The notes under the pieces were generated by a model that saw only the letters and a program-made list of their open reading frames with translations, had not been told where the DNA came from and did no database searches. Positions 46,921 through 57,229 of a DNA stretch of 64,000 nt are shown here, in pieces. Within the stretch, counting starts at the first letter, position 1. The number at the start of each line of letters is the position of its first letter. Source of the DNA: Alphaproteobacteria bacterium. Lineage in GTDB: Bacteria; Pseudomonadota; Alphaproteobacteria; Rhizobiales; OSC116. The position numbers and the translations under genes are program-made. The DNA lies in NCBI GenBank assembly GCA_002400495.2, contig NVQL02000055.1:1-64000 (forward strand), written 5' to 3'.

Positions 46921-48314
46921 CTCTATTCATCTCAACCCGCGGCAATAATGATAAATTAAATTTCGAAGACGTCATGTTACGCGGCCTCGCACCCGATGGC
47001 GGCCTATACGTCCCCGAAACATGGCCAATCCTAAGCCAAGATGAATGGCGCAACCTCGTCGGCAAACCCTATACCGAAGTCGCCCTAGCAGTCATCAGCC
47101 CCTTCGTCGGCAATTGCATCCCTAAAGCCGAGCTGAAAGACATGATTGAAGCCGCCTATGCCAGCTTCTCCCACAAAGCCGTCACCCCACTCACTCAATT
47201 AGATGCCAACCAATGGCTGCTAGAATTATATCACGGCCCAACCATCGCCTTTAAAGATGTCGCCATGCAATTAATCGCAAAATTAATGGACAGAGCGCTC
47301 ACCAAACGCGGCCTCCGCTCCACAATAGTTTGCGCCACATCAGGCGACACAGGCGGCGCCGCAGTCGAAGCCTTTATGACTTGCGACCGCATCGACCTGT
47401 TCGTCCTGCATCCCGACGAAAAAGTCAGCCAAGTCCAACGCAAACAAATGACCACATCAGGCAGCGCCAACGTGTTTAACATCGCCATCAAAGGCAATTT
47501 CGATGATTGCCAAAACCAAGTCAAAGCCATGTTCAATAACGAAAATTTCCGCGATCAAGTGGCATTATCTGGCGTTAACAGCATCAATTGGGCACGCATC
47601 ATGGCGCAAGTCGTCTATTATGTAATCTCAAGCTTAGCCCTAGGCGGGCCCGATAAAACCTGCGATTTCACCGTCCCAACCGGCAATTTCGGCGATATCT
47701 TCGCCGCTTATGTCGCTAAAAAAATGGGCTTGCCAATGGGCAAATTAATCGTCGCCACCAACGAAAACGACATTCTGCAACGCGCCTTAAAAACGGGCAA
47801 ATATGACATGCATAAAGTCATCGCCACCACCAGCCCCAGCATGGACATCCAAATTTCATCAAATTTCGAACGCCTCCTATTCGAAGCTTCAGGCCGCGAT
47901 AGCGATCAAGTCAATCACATGATGGCCAGCCTAAAACAGTCCGATCAATTCGAAATCCCCGCCAAAACTTTAGCCAATATCAACCAAAGCTTTGCCGCAG
48001 GCCGCGCCGATGAAAACGCCGTCTCAGCAACCATGAAATCCGCATTAAGCGACAGCGCCAAACTCATCGATCCACATACAGCCGTCGCACTAAGCGTAGC
48101 GCAAAATCATTTGACCGATAACCCAATGGTCATCCTGTCAACCGCGCACCCCGCAAAATTCCCCGATGCCGTCAAAGCCGCAACGGATATTCATCCCCCA
48201 TTACCAGCCCATTTATCAGATCTGTTTGAACGTACAGAAAAATACGATATATTGGATAATGAAGCCGATAAAATTATGCAATATATTAAAACCAATAGCC
48301 GCGTGGTGAACTGA
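46917..48314 (+). CDS. thrC: Threonine synthase
   Basis: 465 residues of the PLP fold type II. Blocks seen are YHGPTIAFKDVAMQL (the PLP Lys), CATSGDTGGAAVEAF, and the phosphate-binding FTVPTGNFGDIFAAY. It makes threonine from phosphohomoserine, the product of the thrB-encoded kinase at 57.7 kb. Start overlaps the SURF1 stop by four bases. M16 gene follows directly. Confidence 0.97.
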   Translation: MTLFISTRGNNDKLNFEDVMLRGLAPDGGLYVPETWPILSQDEWRNLVGKPYTEVALAVISPFVGNCIPKAELKDMIEAAYASFSHKAVTPLTQLDANQWLLELYHGPTIAFKDVAMQLIAKLMDRALTKRGLRSTIVCATSGDTGGAAVEAFMTCDRIDLFVLHPDEKVSQVQRKQMTTSGSANVFNIAIKGNFDDCQNQVKAMFNNENFRDQVALSGVNSINWARIMAQVVYYVISSLALGGPDKTCDFTVPTGNFGDIFAAYVAKKMGLPMGKLIVATNENDILQRALKTGKYDMHKVIATTSPSMDIQISSNFERLLFEASGRDSDQVNHMMASLKQSDQFEIPAKTLANINQSFAAGRADENAVSATMKSALSDSAKLIDPHTAVALSVAQNHLTDNPMVILSTAHPAKFPDAVKAATDIHPPLPAHLSDLFERTEKYDILDNEADKIMQYIKTNSRVVN

Positions 48315-49607
48315 TTGAACCAAACCAACCAAACCGTAGAAATTGAACCAGGCGTGCATTCGACACGCCTAGATAATGGCCTCACCATTGTCACCCACCA
48401 AATGCCGCTACAATCCATCGCGGTAGGCGCGTGGATAAAAGCAGGCTCTCGCAATGAACAGCTTGCCGAACATGGCGTGGCACATTTTTTAGAGCATATG
48501 GCGTTTAAAGGCACCAAAAACCGCACCGCCAAACAAATTGTCGAGCACATCGAAAATGTCGGCGGTGATATGAACGCCTCAACAGGCATTGAAGTGACCA
48601 GCTATTATTTTAGATTGCTCAAAGACGACCTAGCTTTAGGCTTAGAAATCTTAGCCGACATCCTGCTCAATCCACTATTCGAAACCGAAGAAATGGACAA
48701 AGAAAAACAGGTTATCTTGCAAGAGATCGCCGCCACAGACGATGATGCCGATGATGTCCTCTACGATAAAATGATTGAAAACGCCTATGCCGAACAAGCC
48801 ATTGGCCGTTCCATATTGGGCACACCCGAATCAGTTATGGCCTTAACCCAAGAGCAATTATCAGGCTTTTTAGCTAAACATTATGTACCAGAAAACATGA
48901 CCATCGCCATGGCAGGCGGTGCCAGTCATAGCCAAGTGCTGCAATTGGTGCAAAAACATTTCAGTGCTATGCCCGCACAAAAACCCGTCTCACTACCTGT
49001 CGCAAAATTCACCCCCGATAGTGTCAAAATAAAAAAATCCCTCGAACAAAGTTATCTAGTTTTAGGCTTCGAATCCCATCATTTCAACCATCCCGATTTC
49101 TTCGCCCAGCAGATTTTGTCGCAACTTTTCGGCGGCGGCATGTCATCGCGCCTATTCCAAAACATCCGCGAGCAAAAAGGCCTGTGCTATAGCATATATT
49201 CGGGCAGTTGGGGCTTTGATGATACAGGCATGGTTTTTATCTATGCCGCCACCAATGGCGACAACATAGCCAAGGTAAAACAGTTAATTTACAACGAATT
49301 ATTGACCTTATTGACCGACATTTCCCCCATCGAATTAACCCGCGCTTGCGCCCAAATTAAAGCCGGGCAAATGATGAGTTTAGAAAGCCCCGTGTCACGC
49401 AGCGAACAGATTGCCAGACAAAGCATTTTCTATAAAAACCTAATTAAAATTGACGACATTATCAGCCGCTTAGAGGCCGTCACTCTGGATGATTTAAAAC
49501 GCGTCGCCAAAGACTTATTTTTGCTCAACCAAGCACAAAATACACCAAGCGATAACCTGCAAGTCAGCGATTTAAAACCGCACATCACCGTTGAAGTTGG
49601 GAGCTAA
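48315..49607 (+). CDS. M16-family zinc metallopeptidase (MPP-beta-like)
   Basis: 430 residues. Zinc motif HFLEH in GVAHFLEHMAFKGTKNR, with the distal Glu in DKEKQVILQEIAA. The C-terminal half carries GGGMSSRLFQNIREQKGLCY. It resembles the bacterial homologues of mitochondrial processing peptidase found after thrC in alphaproteobacteria. The start is a TTG immediately after the thrC stop (48315); no ATG lies near. Followed by GNAT, with only three bases between stop and start. Confidence 0.94.
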   Translation: MNQTNQTVEIEPGVHSTRLDNGLTIVTHQMPLQSIAVGAWIKAGSRNEQLAEHGVAHFLEHMAFKGTKNRTAKQIVEHIENVGGDMNASTGIEVTSYYFRLLKDDLALGLEILADILLNPLFETEEMDKEKQVILQEIAATDDDADDVLYDKMIENAYAEQAIGRSILGTPESVMALTQEQLSGFLAKHYVPENMTIAMAGGASHSQVLQLVQKHFSAMPAQKPVSLPVAKFTPDSVKIKKSLEQSYLVLGFESHHFNHPDFFAQQILSQLFGGGMSSRLFQNIREQKGLCYSIYSGSWGFDDTGMVFIYAATNGDNIAKVKQLIYNELLTLLTDISPIELTRACAQIKAGQMMSLESPVSRSEQIARQSIFYKNLIKIDDIISRLEAVTLDDLKRVAKDLFLLNQAQNTPSDNLQVSDLKPHITVEVGS

Positions 49608-49610
49608 GGC

Positions 49611-50183
49611 GTGTTTTTCGAAAACAAATTTTTAAGCTTAGCCAAACAACCGCTTATCGGCGAAAATATTTATCTGCGGATGGCAAAAAAATCCGACTAT
49701 GCAAATTGGCATGAAGTGCGCAGAAATAATTACGATTTTTTGCAACCCTATGAGCCAATTTGGGGCAAAAACGCGCTGAGCAGGCCGCAATATAACGCCC
49801 GTGTGCGTAATGACAAACATGATGCCAGTATGGATGCCAAATATGCATTTTTCATTTTCAAAAAATCCGATAACAGCCTAATTGGCGGCATTAACATGAA
49901 TAATGTCCAACGCGGCGTGTTTCAATGTTGTGCCTTGGGTTATTGGTTGGCCAAGGCCGATAACGGTCAAGGCTTTATGAGTGAAGCGGTTGCCGTCATC
50001 ACCGATCACTCATTTGACAAATGGAAATTCAATCGCATTCAGGCGGCAACTTTGCGTGATAATCACGCTTCAATCAGAGTGCTAGAGAAAAATGGATTCG
50101 ACCGCGAAGGCGAGGCGAAGCGGTATTTAAAAATCAATGGAAAATGGCAAGATCATGTATTATTCGCCAAGATTGCACCATAA
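49611..50183 (+). CDS. GNAT-family N-acetyltransferase (RimJ/RimL type)
   Basis: 190 residues with the GNAT fold: IYLRMAKKSDYANWHEVRR at the N terminus, LGYWLAKADNGQGFMSEAV (acetyl-CoA-binding loop region) and ATLRDNHASIRVLEKNGFDR. Close to the RimJ/RimL acetyltransferases of ribosomal protein N termini; the real substrate is open. GTG start (49611) preceded by GGGAGCTAAGGC. Order M16-GNAT-EAL is conserved in Rhizobiales. Confidence 0.9.
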   Translation: MFFENKFLSLAKQPLIGENIYLRMAKKSDYANWHEVRRNNYDFLQPYEPIWGKNALSRPQYNARVRNDKHDASMDAKYAFFIFKKSDNSLIGGINMNNVQRGVFQCCALGYWLAKADNGQGFMSEAVAVITDHSFDKWKFNRIQAATLRDNHASIRVLEKNGFDREGEAKRYLKINGKWQDHVLFAKIAP

Positions 50184-50391
50184 TCCTGTAATAAGCTATA
50201 TTTAGTCACAGTTAGTCAGTTAATTTCATAAAAACATTGCTTTGAATATTTTCAATTGTTAGAAAGATTTATGGACGGGCAAAACAAAAGAATCTTATAG
50301 ATATAAGGCAATATCGATAAGATCTTGATGGCGTGAATACAGGCGGAAGCATTTTAGAGGCGAACTTTAACAATGCTCACTAGGAAATTTA

Positions 50392-53370
50392 ATGAATTTG
50401 GAATATCGGGCAAAATATTCAGTTGCTATCACCAAGGTAATCTACCGCATATTTGCGATAATCTGTACAATTATATTTACCCTTCATAACTCCGTCTTTG
50501 CCGCAGAAAACATCATCATTTACCCAGACCAGCGGCATTTAAGCATAACCGAAAATTTAACTTTTCACGAGGCCGCACCAAGTGTCAGTGTCGAAGTCTT
50601 ACGCCGAGAAGTTGGCGAAAATCAATTTGTAACCATTTTAAGTGGCGATGATACCAGCCCGCAATGGGTAAGTTTTGCACTTACCAACCCCAGTAAACTG
50701 CCCATTCAGCGCCTTCTCATTGCGCCGCATTTTGGTGGCGGCAACGATGGTCTGCTTATGCCAATATTAAGTGGCACGCGCATCAGCCAGTTATACGCAT
50801 CATCAGGTGTAAAGCCCAGTTTGCAAAAAATCAACGGCGGTGATGTATTTTTAATCGATTTGCCGCCCGAAAAAACCATCACCTTTGTGGCGCGCGTGGC
50901 CGAAAATCAGCCTACGCGTTTAAGTCTATGGGATGTTGATGCTTATGAAAACCATCAGAGCTATTTGCCATTTTACCAAGGCATTATTGTCGGTATTCTG
51001 GGGCTATTGGCCATTTTTATTTCAAGCCTTTTCATCGTAAAACGCGATTTGATATTCATCATTGCAGGTCTCACCAGCTGGTCCGCTTTAATTTATAGCT
51101 TGCAAGAATTTGGTTTTATAACCGTTATATTCCCCGAAAATTCATATATTTTGGCATTGTTGCGCTCCCTTGCCGAGCTTGCCATGTCCAGCTTGCCTCT
51201 GTTGTTGATATTTATCTTTTTCAACAAAAGTTATCGCTTGAAACGTGTTGAAATGATCATAATGGCGCCACTAGCCATTGCGGCTGTTGGCATTGTTCTG
51301 GCATTCATTTCGCCTTCTGCCGCGGCAGGCATCGCACGGCTTAATGCTTTACTGGTTATGGCTTTCGGGTTTTGGCTCATCATTCGCCACTGGCCAACCC
51401 ATAAATTCAGCACCGCGCAAACCCTAATCCCCCTCTGGATTGTTTTTTCAATATGGGCCATCGCGCAAGCCTATGTGGCAATCAGCACCGACACGCTTTA
51501 TCTGAACTTATTGGTTGGCGCCACATATTTGCTATTTTTATTAATGTGTTTCATTGCTTTGTTGCAATATTTCACGCAAAAAAGCACGGAAAATTATGTA
51601 ACCAATATGCCACAATCTGTGGTCATGCAAAACACAAATTCAGTGCCAACATCTCACTCAAATGAAGAAAAAACCGAGCAAGTTGAACAACATAACGACT
51701 TGTCAAACATTGCCATTGCAGGCAGCGGGCAAGTTCTGTGGGAATGGGATTTGCTGGAAGGTGTGATTAAATGCGGTGTCGAGCTAGACGAGGCTTTGCG
51801 TTATGACCATGGCACGATGAGCTGTGTTGTTAGCGAATGGCTGACTTATTTACATTCGCGCGACATGCCAAAACTCGAAAATGCATTTTCAGTGATTCTA
51901 GAAGAAGGCAATTCGCGCATTGACCAAGATATAAGATTGCGCGATGTGAGTGGCGATTTCTTATGGTTCGAATTGCGCGCCGCCGCCTTGACCGATGATG
52001 AAGGCTATTTAACTGGATTTGTCGGCACACTAAATGAAGTGACATTGCGCAAAAATTCTGAAGATAGATTGCTGCAAGACGCGGTACATGATAGCTTAAC
52101 TGGTTTGCCCAACCGTTCATTATTCATCGATCGGCTCAAACGAGCTATTTTGCGTAGTGAAGATAAAAACACCATCATGCCAGCTATATTGCTAATTGAT
52201 ATAGATCGTTTTAAAGCCCTGAATGACAATGTCGGCATCGCCACAGGCGATAGCATTTTAATGATGATCGCCAGAAGGTTAGAGCGGTTTGTTAAATCTC
52301 CAAATACGGTTGCACGCATGTCCGCGGATCAATTCTCCGTAATTTTAACTGAATATAGTGACGTTAATTTCGTGATGAATTTTGGTGAAAAAATGCGCAA
52401 AATCGTTTCTGAACCCATTCATATTGATGACCGAGAAATTGTATTAAACTCTAGCGTGGGCATTGTCTTGGCCGAAAAAGGCAACGAGAACCCCGATGAG
52501 TTTTTACACCAAGCCGAGCTGGCCTTGAGCAATGCCAAACAAATGGATAAAGATGCCATTATGCTATATTCTGACGAGTTAGCTGGCAGTGTTGGCGATC
52601 GGTTCACCCGCGAGAATGATCTACGCCAAGCCATAACGCGCAATGAATTCGAGATGTTATATCAACCGATTATTGCACTCGAAAACATGCAACCCGTCGG
52701 TTTTGAAGCGTTGATCCGTTGGCATCATCCAACCGATGGCAATATCTTGCCCAGCGATTTCATTCAATTGGCCGAAGAAACGGGCCATATACATGCATTG
52801 GGGCAATTTGCCTTGGTCGAGGCCGCCAAACAGCTGAACATTTGGCAACGCACATTCAGCCAGCCAATATTTGTATCAGTTAACATGTCTAGCTTGCAAC
52901 TATTTCAACCGCAATTGGTCGAGCAAGTGCAAGATGTGCTAACCCGCTTCAATGTCGCCAATGAGACCTTAAAATTGGAAATCACTGAATCTTTGGTGAT
53001 GCAAAACCCAGAGCTTGCGGGCCAAATTCTCAAACGGCTCAAAGACATTGGCACAGGCTTAGCGATCGATGATTTTGGCACCGGCTATTCGTCTTTATCT
53101 TATCTGCATCAATTCCCGTTTGATGTCATTAAGATCGACCAATCCTTCATTCATGGCGAAAATTTTGGCGAAACACGGCCGATTATTCTAAAAACCATCA
53201 TCAATCTAGCGCGCGATCTAGGTTTAAAAGTGGTTGCCGAAGGGGTCGAAAAAGATGAGCAAGCTCACGAGTTGATAGGTTTAGGCTGCGAATGGGTACA
53301 AGGCTATCGCTTTGGTGAACCCATGTCAGCCAAGGAAGCACTCAGTTTCCTATCTTCCAACTTTAACTAA
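50392..53370 (+). CDS. 7TM sensor with PAS, degenerate GGDEF and intact EAL domain
   Basis: 992 residues. Signal peptide or first TM (about 14-38), a periplasmic domain (about 40-190), seven TM helices (about 195-400), then a PAS-like segment (about 440-560), a GGDEF domain and an EAL domain. The GGDEF motif is SADQF (near residue 643), so cyclase activity is unlikely. EAL is intact: GFEALIRWHHP (near 770), AIDDFGTGYSSLSYL (near 890), VVAEGVEKDEQ and QGYRFGEP. It should hydrolyse c-di-GMP, perhaps tuned by the degenerate GGDEF. The periplasmic-7TM layout resembles 7TMR-DISM receptors. Follows GNAT by 208 bp. Confidence 0.9.
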   Translation: MNLEYRAKYSVAITKVIYRIFAIICTIIFTLHNSVFAAENIIIYPDQRHLSITENLTFHEAAPSVSVEVLRREVGENQFVTILSGDDTSPQWVSFALTNPSKLPIQRLLIAPHFGGGNDGLLMPILSGTRISQLYASSGVKPSLQKINGGDVFLIDLPPEKTITFVARVAENQPTRLSLWDVDAYENHQSYLPFYQGIIVGILGLLAIFISSLFIVKRDLIFIIAGLTSWSALIYSLQEFGFITVIFPENSYILALLRSLAELAMSSLPLLLIFIFFNKSYRLKRVEMIIMAPLAIAAVGIVLAFISPSAAAGIARLNALLVMAFGFWLIIRHWPTHKFSTAQTLIPLWIVFSIWAIAQAYVAISTDTLYLNLLVGATYLLFLLMCFIALLQYFTQKSTENYVTNMPQSVVMQNTNSVPTSHSNEEKTEQVEQHNDLSNIAIAGSGQVLWEWDLLEGVIKCGVELDEALRYDHGTMSCVVSEWLTYLHSRDMPKLENAFSVILEEGNSRIDQDIRLRDVSGDFLWFELRAAALTDDEGYLTGFVGTLNEVTLRKNSEDRLLQDAVHDSLTGLPNRSLFIDRLKRAILRSEDKNTIMPAILLIDIDRFKALNDNVGIATGDSILMMIARRLERFVKSPNTVARMSADQFSVILTEYSDVNFVMNFGEKMRKIVSEPIHIDDREIVLNSSVGIVLAEKGNENPDEFLHQAELALSNAKQMDKDAIMLYSDELAGSVGDRFTRENDLRQAITRNEFEMLYQPIIALENMQPVGFEALIRWHHPTDGNILPSDFIQLAEETGHIHALGQFALVEAAKQLNIWQRTFSQPIFVSVNMSSLQLFQPQLVEQVQDVLTRFNVANETLKLEITESLVMQNPELAGQILKRLKDIGTGLAIDDFGTGYSSLSYLHQFPFDVIKIDQSFIHGENFGETRPIILKTIINLARDLGLKVVAEGVEKDEQAHELIGLGCEWVQGYRFGEPMSAKEALSFLSSNFN

Positions 53371-53381
53371 CATTACAAACC

Positions 53382-54014
53382 TTAGGCATGGCCAACATTG
53401 TCGCTTATCGATGAATATTTGTCGGGCTTAATACCGAGCAATTGCATACACATCTCATATTTCTGATCAAATTCATGGCTAAACACAATCTCATCATCAA
53501 CATCGACAACCAGCCAGCTATTTTCGGTAATTTCGTGCTCCAATTGCCCCGCTTGCCAGCCCACATAGCCAATCGCAAAACAAATTTGTTGCGGGCCACG
53601 CCCCAAAGAAATGTCCGATAATATATCAGTGCTTGAAGTCATGCTGATGGTTTTAGAAATTTTAACCGTCTGTTGGCTTAAATCATATTCTTTGGAATGT
53701 AAAACAAACCCCCGATTATGCTCGACAGGCCCGCCTTCTAAAACTGGAATGTCAAACAGGTGTGGCGGCATTTCCAAGCTAGAATTACTAATTTTTTCAA
53801 AATAGTCAGCATCATTTTTAAGTTTTTCAATATCAAATTCGGGTAAATTTAGATGCAGCAGTGTGTCACCAACACTGAGATCTTGTGAAGGCTCATTAAC
53901 CCGCAGTCCAAGACAACCATTTTCATTATGCGAGCAAATATATATAACAGCTCTATGAAACCTTGGGTCGCCAATATTTGGCAACGCGATCAGCAACTTG
54001 TTGGTTAAGTCCAC
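53382..54014 (-). CDS. YqgE/AlgH family protein
   Basis: 210 residues. The family signature is LLIALPNIGDPRFHRAVIYI at the N terminus and GGPVEHNRGFVLHS in the middle, with CFAIGYVGWQAGQLEHEI. Function of this widespread family is not established. The start is a GTG at 54014 with GAGGCAAGA upstream. It is divergent from the DsbD-N-like gene, sharing 117 bp that hold an FNR-type box. Confidence 0.9.
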   Translation of the reverse strand: MDLTNKLLIALPNIGDPRFHRAVIYICSHNENGCLGLRVNEPSQDLSVGDTLLHLNLPEFDIEKLKNDADYFEKISNSSLEMPPHLFDIPVLEGGPVEHNRGFVLHSKEYDLSQQTVKISKTISMTSSTDILSDISLGRGPQQICFAIGYVGWQAGQLEHEITENSWLVVDVDDEIVFSHEFDQKYEMCMQLLGIKPDKYSSISDNVGHA

Positions 54015-54103
54015 TCTTGCCTCACGAAAGTTTGATTGTCATGTTCATTCAAAATATAATATTGCTAAAAGCAGTCAAAAATCAACTCATTCCGCTAATT
54101 ATT

Positions 54104-54117
54104 TTGATATAGGTCAA
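54104..54117. promoter_or_regulatory. FNR/FixK-type box between yqgE and the DsbD-N-like gene
   Basis: TTGATATAGGTCAA fits TTGA-N6-TCAA. It ends only 14 bp before the ATG at 54132, so it would repress that gene or serve the divergent yqgE promoter; a chance match is also possible. Confidence 0.5.
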
Positions 54118-54131
54118 AGTCAGTAAACTAT

Positions 54132-54941
54132 ATGCCATATAAATTCAAAAAAATATTTGCCACAATTCTGCTGGCCAGCCTGTCATTAGCCCCTGCGGTT
54201 CTGGCCGAAAATAGACTAATTAGTGCTTGGCATAAAACCGATTATAGCCAAGCGCGCGCACATATCCTACAAGCCAATGAGCAAAATGTCAGCCTCGCGG
54301 TCGAAATTAATATCATCGAAAATTATAAGACATATTGGATGTCTCCTGGCAGCACAGGCGTGCCACCTTTGGCCGATATAATGGGCAAAAACATTGTTCA
54401 AGACAGCGCAAAAATATCATTCCCTTGGCCACATAAATATATAGATAAGTACGGTGAAACATGGGGTTATAAAGATAGAGTGGTATTATTTATCAATGTT
54501 GATCGAAACCAAACAACACAAAATACCGAGCTTGATATAGCATTTGATTACGCGGTGTGTGATCAGATTTGCCTGCCCGAACATGCCCAATTTAAGCTTA
54601 AATTAGACGCTGGCAACTTGGCCAAAACCATGTCGGCTTTAAAATTCGGCACATTTAGTAAGCAGATTTCGCAAGAAATCAAACCGCAAAATAGCGCCAT
54701 CATCTCAGCATCTCTAACCACCTCTCAGCAATTGGTCTTAAACCTCAACACAGAGCTGAATGATGATCTATTTATCACCGATAATCACCATAGATTTTAT
54801 CAACATTCCGCCACTGATTCAAATCAAAAGACCTATAATTTACACGGTATGGCCGTTAAAAATGCCGATAAACAATTGGCTTTAACGATTCATTATGCCA
54901 CCTCGGATGGATATTTTCACACCAAAATACAGACAAAATAG
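54132..54941 (+). CDS. Periplasmic protein with DsbD N-terminal-like domain
   Basis: 269 residues with a signal peptide (cleavage near VLAEN, about residue 25). The domain has the DsbD-alpha layout: YWMSPGSTGVPPLADI, FPWPHKYIDKYGETWGYKD, and AVCDQICLPEHAQF with the two Cys that would be redox active. No membrane domain is attached, unlike full DsbD, so its electron donor is unknown. Its place next to yqgE is also seen in rhizobia. The start lacks a strong ribosome site. Confidence 0.85.
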   Translation: MPYKFKKIFATILLASLSLAPAVLAENRLISAWHKTDYSQARAHILQANEQNVSLAVEINIIENYKTYWMSPGSTGVPPLADIMGKNIVQDSAKISFPWPHKYIDKYGETWGYKDRVVLFINVDRNQTTQNTELDIAFDYAVCDQICLPEHAQFKLKLDAGNLAKTMSALKFGTFSKQISQEIKPQNSAIISASLTTSQQLVLNLNTELNDDLFITDNHHRFYQHSATDSNQKTYNLHGMAVKNADKQLALTIHYATSDGYFHTKIQTK

Positions 54942-55039
54942 CCGCTACCAATTACAAAAAAACACAAATTTTGATAGACAATCCATTCAATTAGTTTATT
55001 TGTCGACTAGGTGACTTGTCTTGAGGAAATGGGTGTTTT

Positions 55040-56017
55040 ATGTATGCAATTTTAGGTGATATTGGTGGCACAAATACCCGCTTAGCCTTAGCAGAAGGTC
55101 CTAAGTCAGAATTGTTGCACATTCAGTATTTTGAAAACAAAGATTTTGAACATCTCGATCAAATTATATCCAAATATCTCGACAATCTTGGCCTCACCAA
55201 AGCTGGCAGTGTAAAAAATGCCGCCATCGCCGTAGCTGGTCCTGTTAAGGGCGATCAGATCGAGCTAACCAATGTTGATTTTGGCTTTTCACAAGCTGAA
55301 TATAAGCAAAAATTCGGTTTCGACCGCCTCAACATTATTAACGATTTCACCGCACTAGCTTATAGTTTACCGCAGTTGACTGAAGATGATTTAATCCAAG
55401 TTGGCGGCGGTAAAGTTGCCGAAAATGCCAATAAATTGGTCATCGGCCCGGGCACTGGCATGGGCATGGCGGCACTCATCCCTTGTGACATACCGGCAGA
55501 TGATGGCAGCACAAACATTCATTGGCATCCCATCCCAAGCGAAGCTGGTCATTCCACCTACAGCCCCAATACCGAGCGCGAGTTCCAATTGGTGCGGGTG
55601 CTGCGCAAGCAATATTATCGCGTGTCGGTCGAGCGGCTCATCTCTGGCGTTGGCATTAAAACCATTTATGACACTTTGGCTAAAATTGATGGCACAGCCA
55701 TCAATGATTTAACCCCCAGTCAAATTTCAAAATTGGCCTTAGATAATCAAGATGAATTGGCAGTCGAAAGCCTCAACTTATTTTGCAACATTCTGGGCCG
55801 CGCAGCAGGCGATCATTGTTTGCATTTTTCAGCCTTTGGTGGGGTATATATTGCTGGCGGCATCATTCCAAAAATCTTGCCATTTTTCTTAAAAAGCGAT
55901 TTCCGCAAAATATTCGAGAAAAAGGGCCGCATGGCGGATTTAACCCGCAACGTTGCCACCAATATCATCACCCATAAATACCCCGCTTTGATAGGGGCTT
56001 TAGCCAGTCTAAATTAA
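55040..56017 (+). CDS. glk: Glucokinase
   Basis: 325 residues. ATP-binding phosphate-1 motif LGDIGGTNTRLALAEG, then INDFTALAYSLP, VIGPGTGMGMAAL, EAGHSTYSP and AFGGVYIAGGI, all of the bacterial Glk family. Phosphorylates glucose with ATP, feeding Pgi, which is also in the window. ATG after CTTGAGGAAATGGGTGTTTT. The sugar/MFS transporter gene follows by 18 bp, probably as an operon. Confidence 0.97.
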   Translation: MYAILGDIGGTNTRLALAEGPKSELLHIQYFENKDFEHLDQIISKYLDNLGLTKAGSVKNAAIAVAGPVKGDQIELTNVDFGFSQAEYKQKFGFDRLNIINDFTALAYSLPQLTEDDLIQVGGGKVAENANKLVIGPGTGMGMAALIPCDIPADDGSTNIHWHPIPSEAGHSTYSPNTEREFQLVRVLRKQYYRVSVERLISGVGIKTIYDTLAKIDGTAINDLTPSQISKLALDNQDELAVESLNLFCNILGRAAGDHCLHFSAFGGVYIAGGIIPKILPFFLKSDFRKIFEKKGRMADLTRNVATNIITHKYPALIGALASLN

Positions 56018-56035
56018 TATTTAGGAAATTTTTTA

Positions 56036-57229
56036 ATGAACATTCAAGTAAGAATAATGCTAATTTTCAGCATGCACGCTTTTATTGTGGGCAGTATGTT
56101 CTCACGTTTGCCCGAAATCCAGAAATATTTGCAACTCGGAACTGGTGATTTCGGCCTCATTCTCATCGGAATTCCATTTGGTGCCCTCACTGGCTCGCTG
56201 CTCATTTCGCGATTAATCGAAGCCGCTGGCACTCGAAAGACCATTTTAATCTTTTTCCCCATCTTCGCCTTCGTTCCGCTTCTCACAAGCTTTTCTACGG
56301 ATAAATTCCTCCTTCTTATAACTCTCTTCTGTTTCGGCGCAACGCTTGCAGCGGGGAATGTTGCGATGAATGTCGAGGCAGACCGTATAGAGTTCGCATC
56401 TGAAAAACGCATTCTGAATAAATGTCATGGCAGCTGGGGTTTGGGTTTCTTAATTGCCTCTTTATTAGGAGTGGGCGAGATTTGGCTAGGAATGTCCCCA
56501 TCGATACATTTCGCTATATTGTTTGTTCTCATTGTCTTAGGCAGCATTATTTTTGTTGGCGGCTTGAAAACCTCACCCTCGCGCGATCTTGCGACTGACA
56601 CTGATGCCAATAAAAAGAAAAAATTTATAATCCTTCCCAATAAAGCAACATTTCTGGTTGTGGCATTTGCTTTCTCGGCATTTTGGTTTGAAGGCAGCAT
56701 AAGAAATTGGGGCGTTATATATCTACGCGACGGTTTAGGCACACTTAACTGGCAGGCTGCCATCGCCCTGCCTGCCATGGTATCAACCCAAACTTTAGGT
56801 CGATTTTTGGCCGATTCATGGATTTCCAAATATGGTGAGGTCGTCGTGGCGCGTTTTCTCACCGTCGTGGCTTTGGTCGGTTTAATCATCGTGGTAATTT
56901 CGCCACTGGCCATTTTTGCACTCATTGGGTTTGCGTTGATCGGATTGGGAATCAGCACCGCCGTTCCGCAAGCAATTTCGGCAATGGCACGTTGGGGAGG
57001 GCGATCTTCTAGTGAAAATGTTGCAGCATTTTCGATGCTCCAGACCTTGATAGCTTTTATTGCGCCCCCCGCATTTGGCTTTTTTGCGTCTTGGTTGGGC
57101 TTGCGTTACGCATGGGTGGTGTTTCTGCCGCTACCATTCATTGCCCTATATTTTGCCAAAACACTCGCCCCTCGAGATAATATCGACGTCGCAGTTAAAC
57201 ATGCCCCGCCGCGCGCGCCTGTTCAATAG
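56036..57229 (+). CDS. MFS transporter, probably co-transcribed with glk
   Basis: 397 residues, twelve TM segments. Features of sugar-type or YbjJ-like MFS proteins appear in [35 protein letters not shown] and [19 protein letters not shown]. Following glk suggests glucose or related sugar import, but this is inference. The last 35 bp overlap the 3' end of rnhA on the opposite strand, so the C-terminal ~12 residues (HAPPRAPVQ) are overprinted on rnhA. Confidence 0.87.
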   Translation: MNIQVRIMLIFSMHAFIVGSMFSRLPEIQKYLQLGTGDFGLILIGIPFGALTGSLLISRLIEAAGTRKTILIFFPIFAFVPLLTSFSTDKFLLLITLFCFGATLAAGNVAMNVEADRIEFASEKRILNKCHGSWGLGFLIASLLGVGEIWLGMSPSIHFAILFVLIVLGSIIFVGGLKTSPSRDLATDTDANKKKKFIILPNKATFLVVAFAFSAFWFEGSIRNWGVIYLRDGLGTLNWQAAIALPAMVSTQTLGRFLADSWISKYGEVVVARFLTVVALVGLIIVVISPLAIFALIGFALIGLGISTAVPQAISAMARWGGRSSSENVAAFSMLQTLIAFIAPPAFGFFASWLGLRYAWVVFLPLPFIALYFAKTLAPRDNIDVAVKHAPPRAPVQ

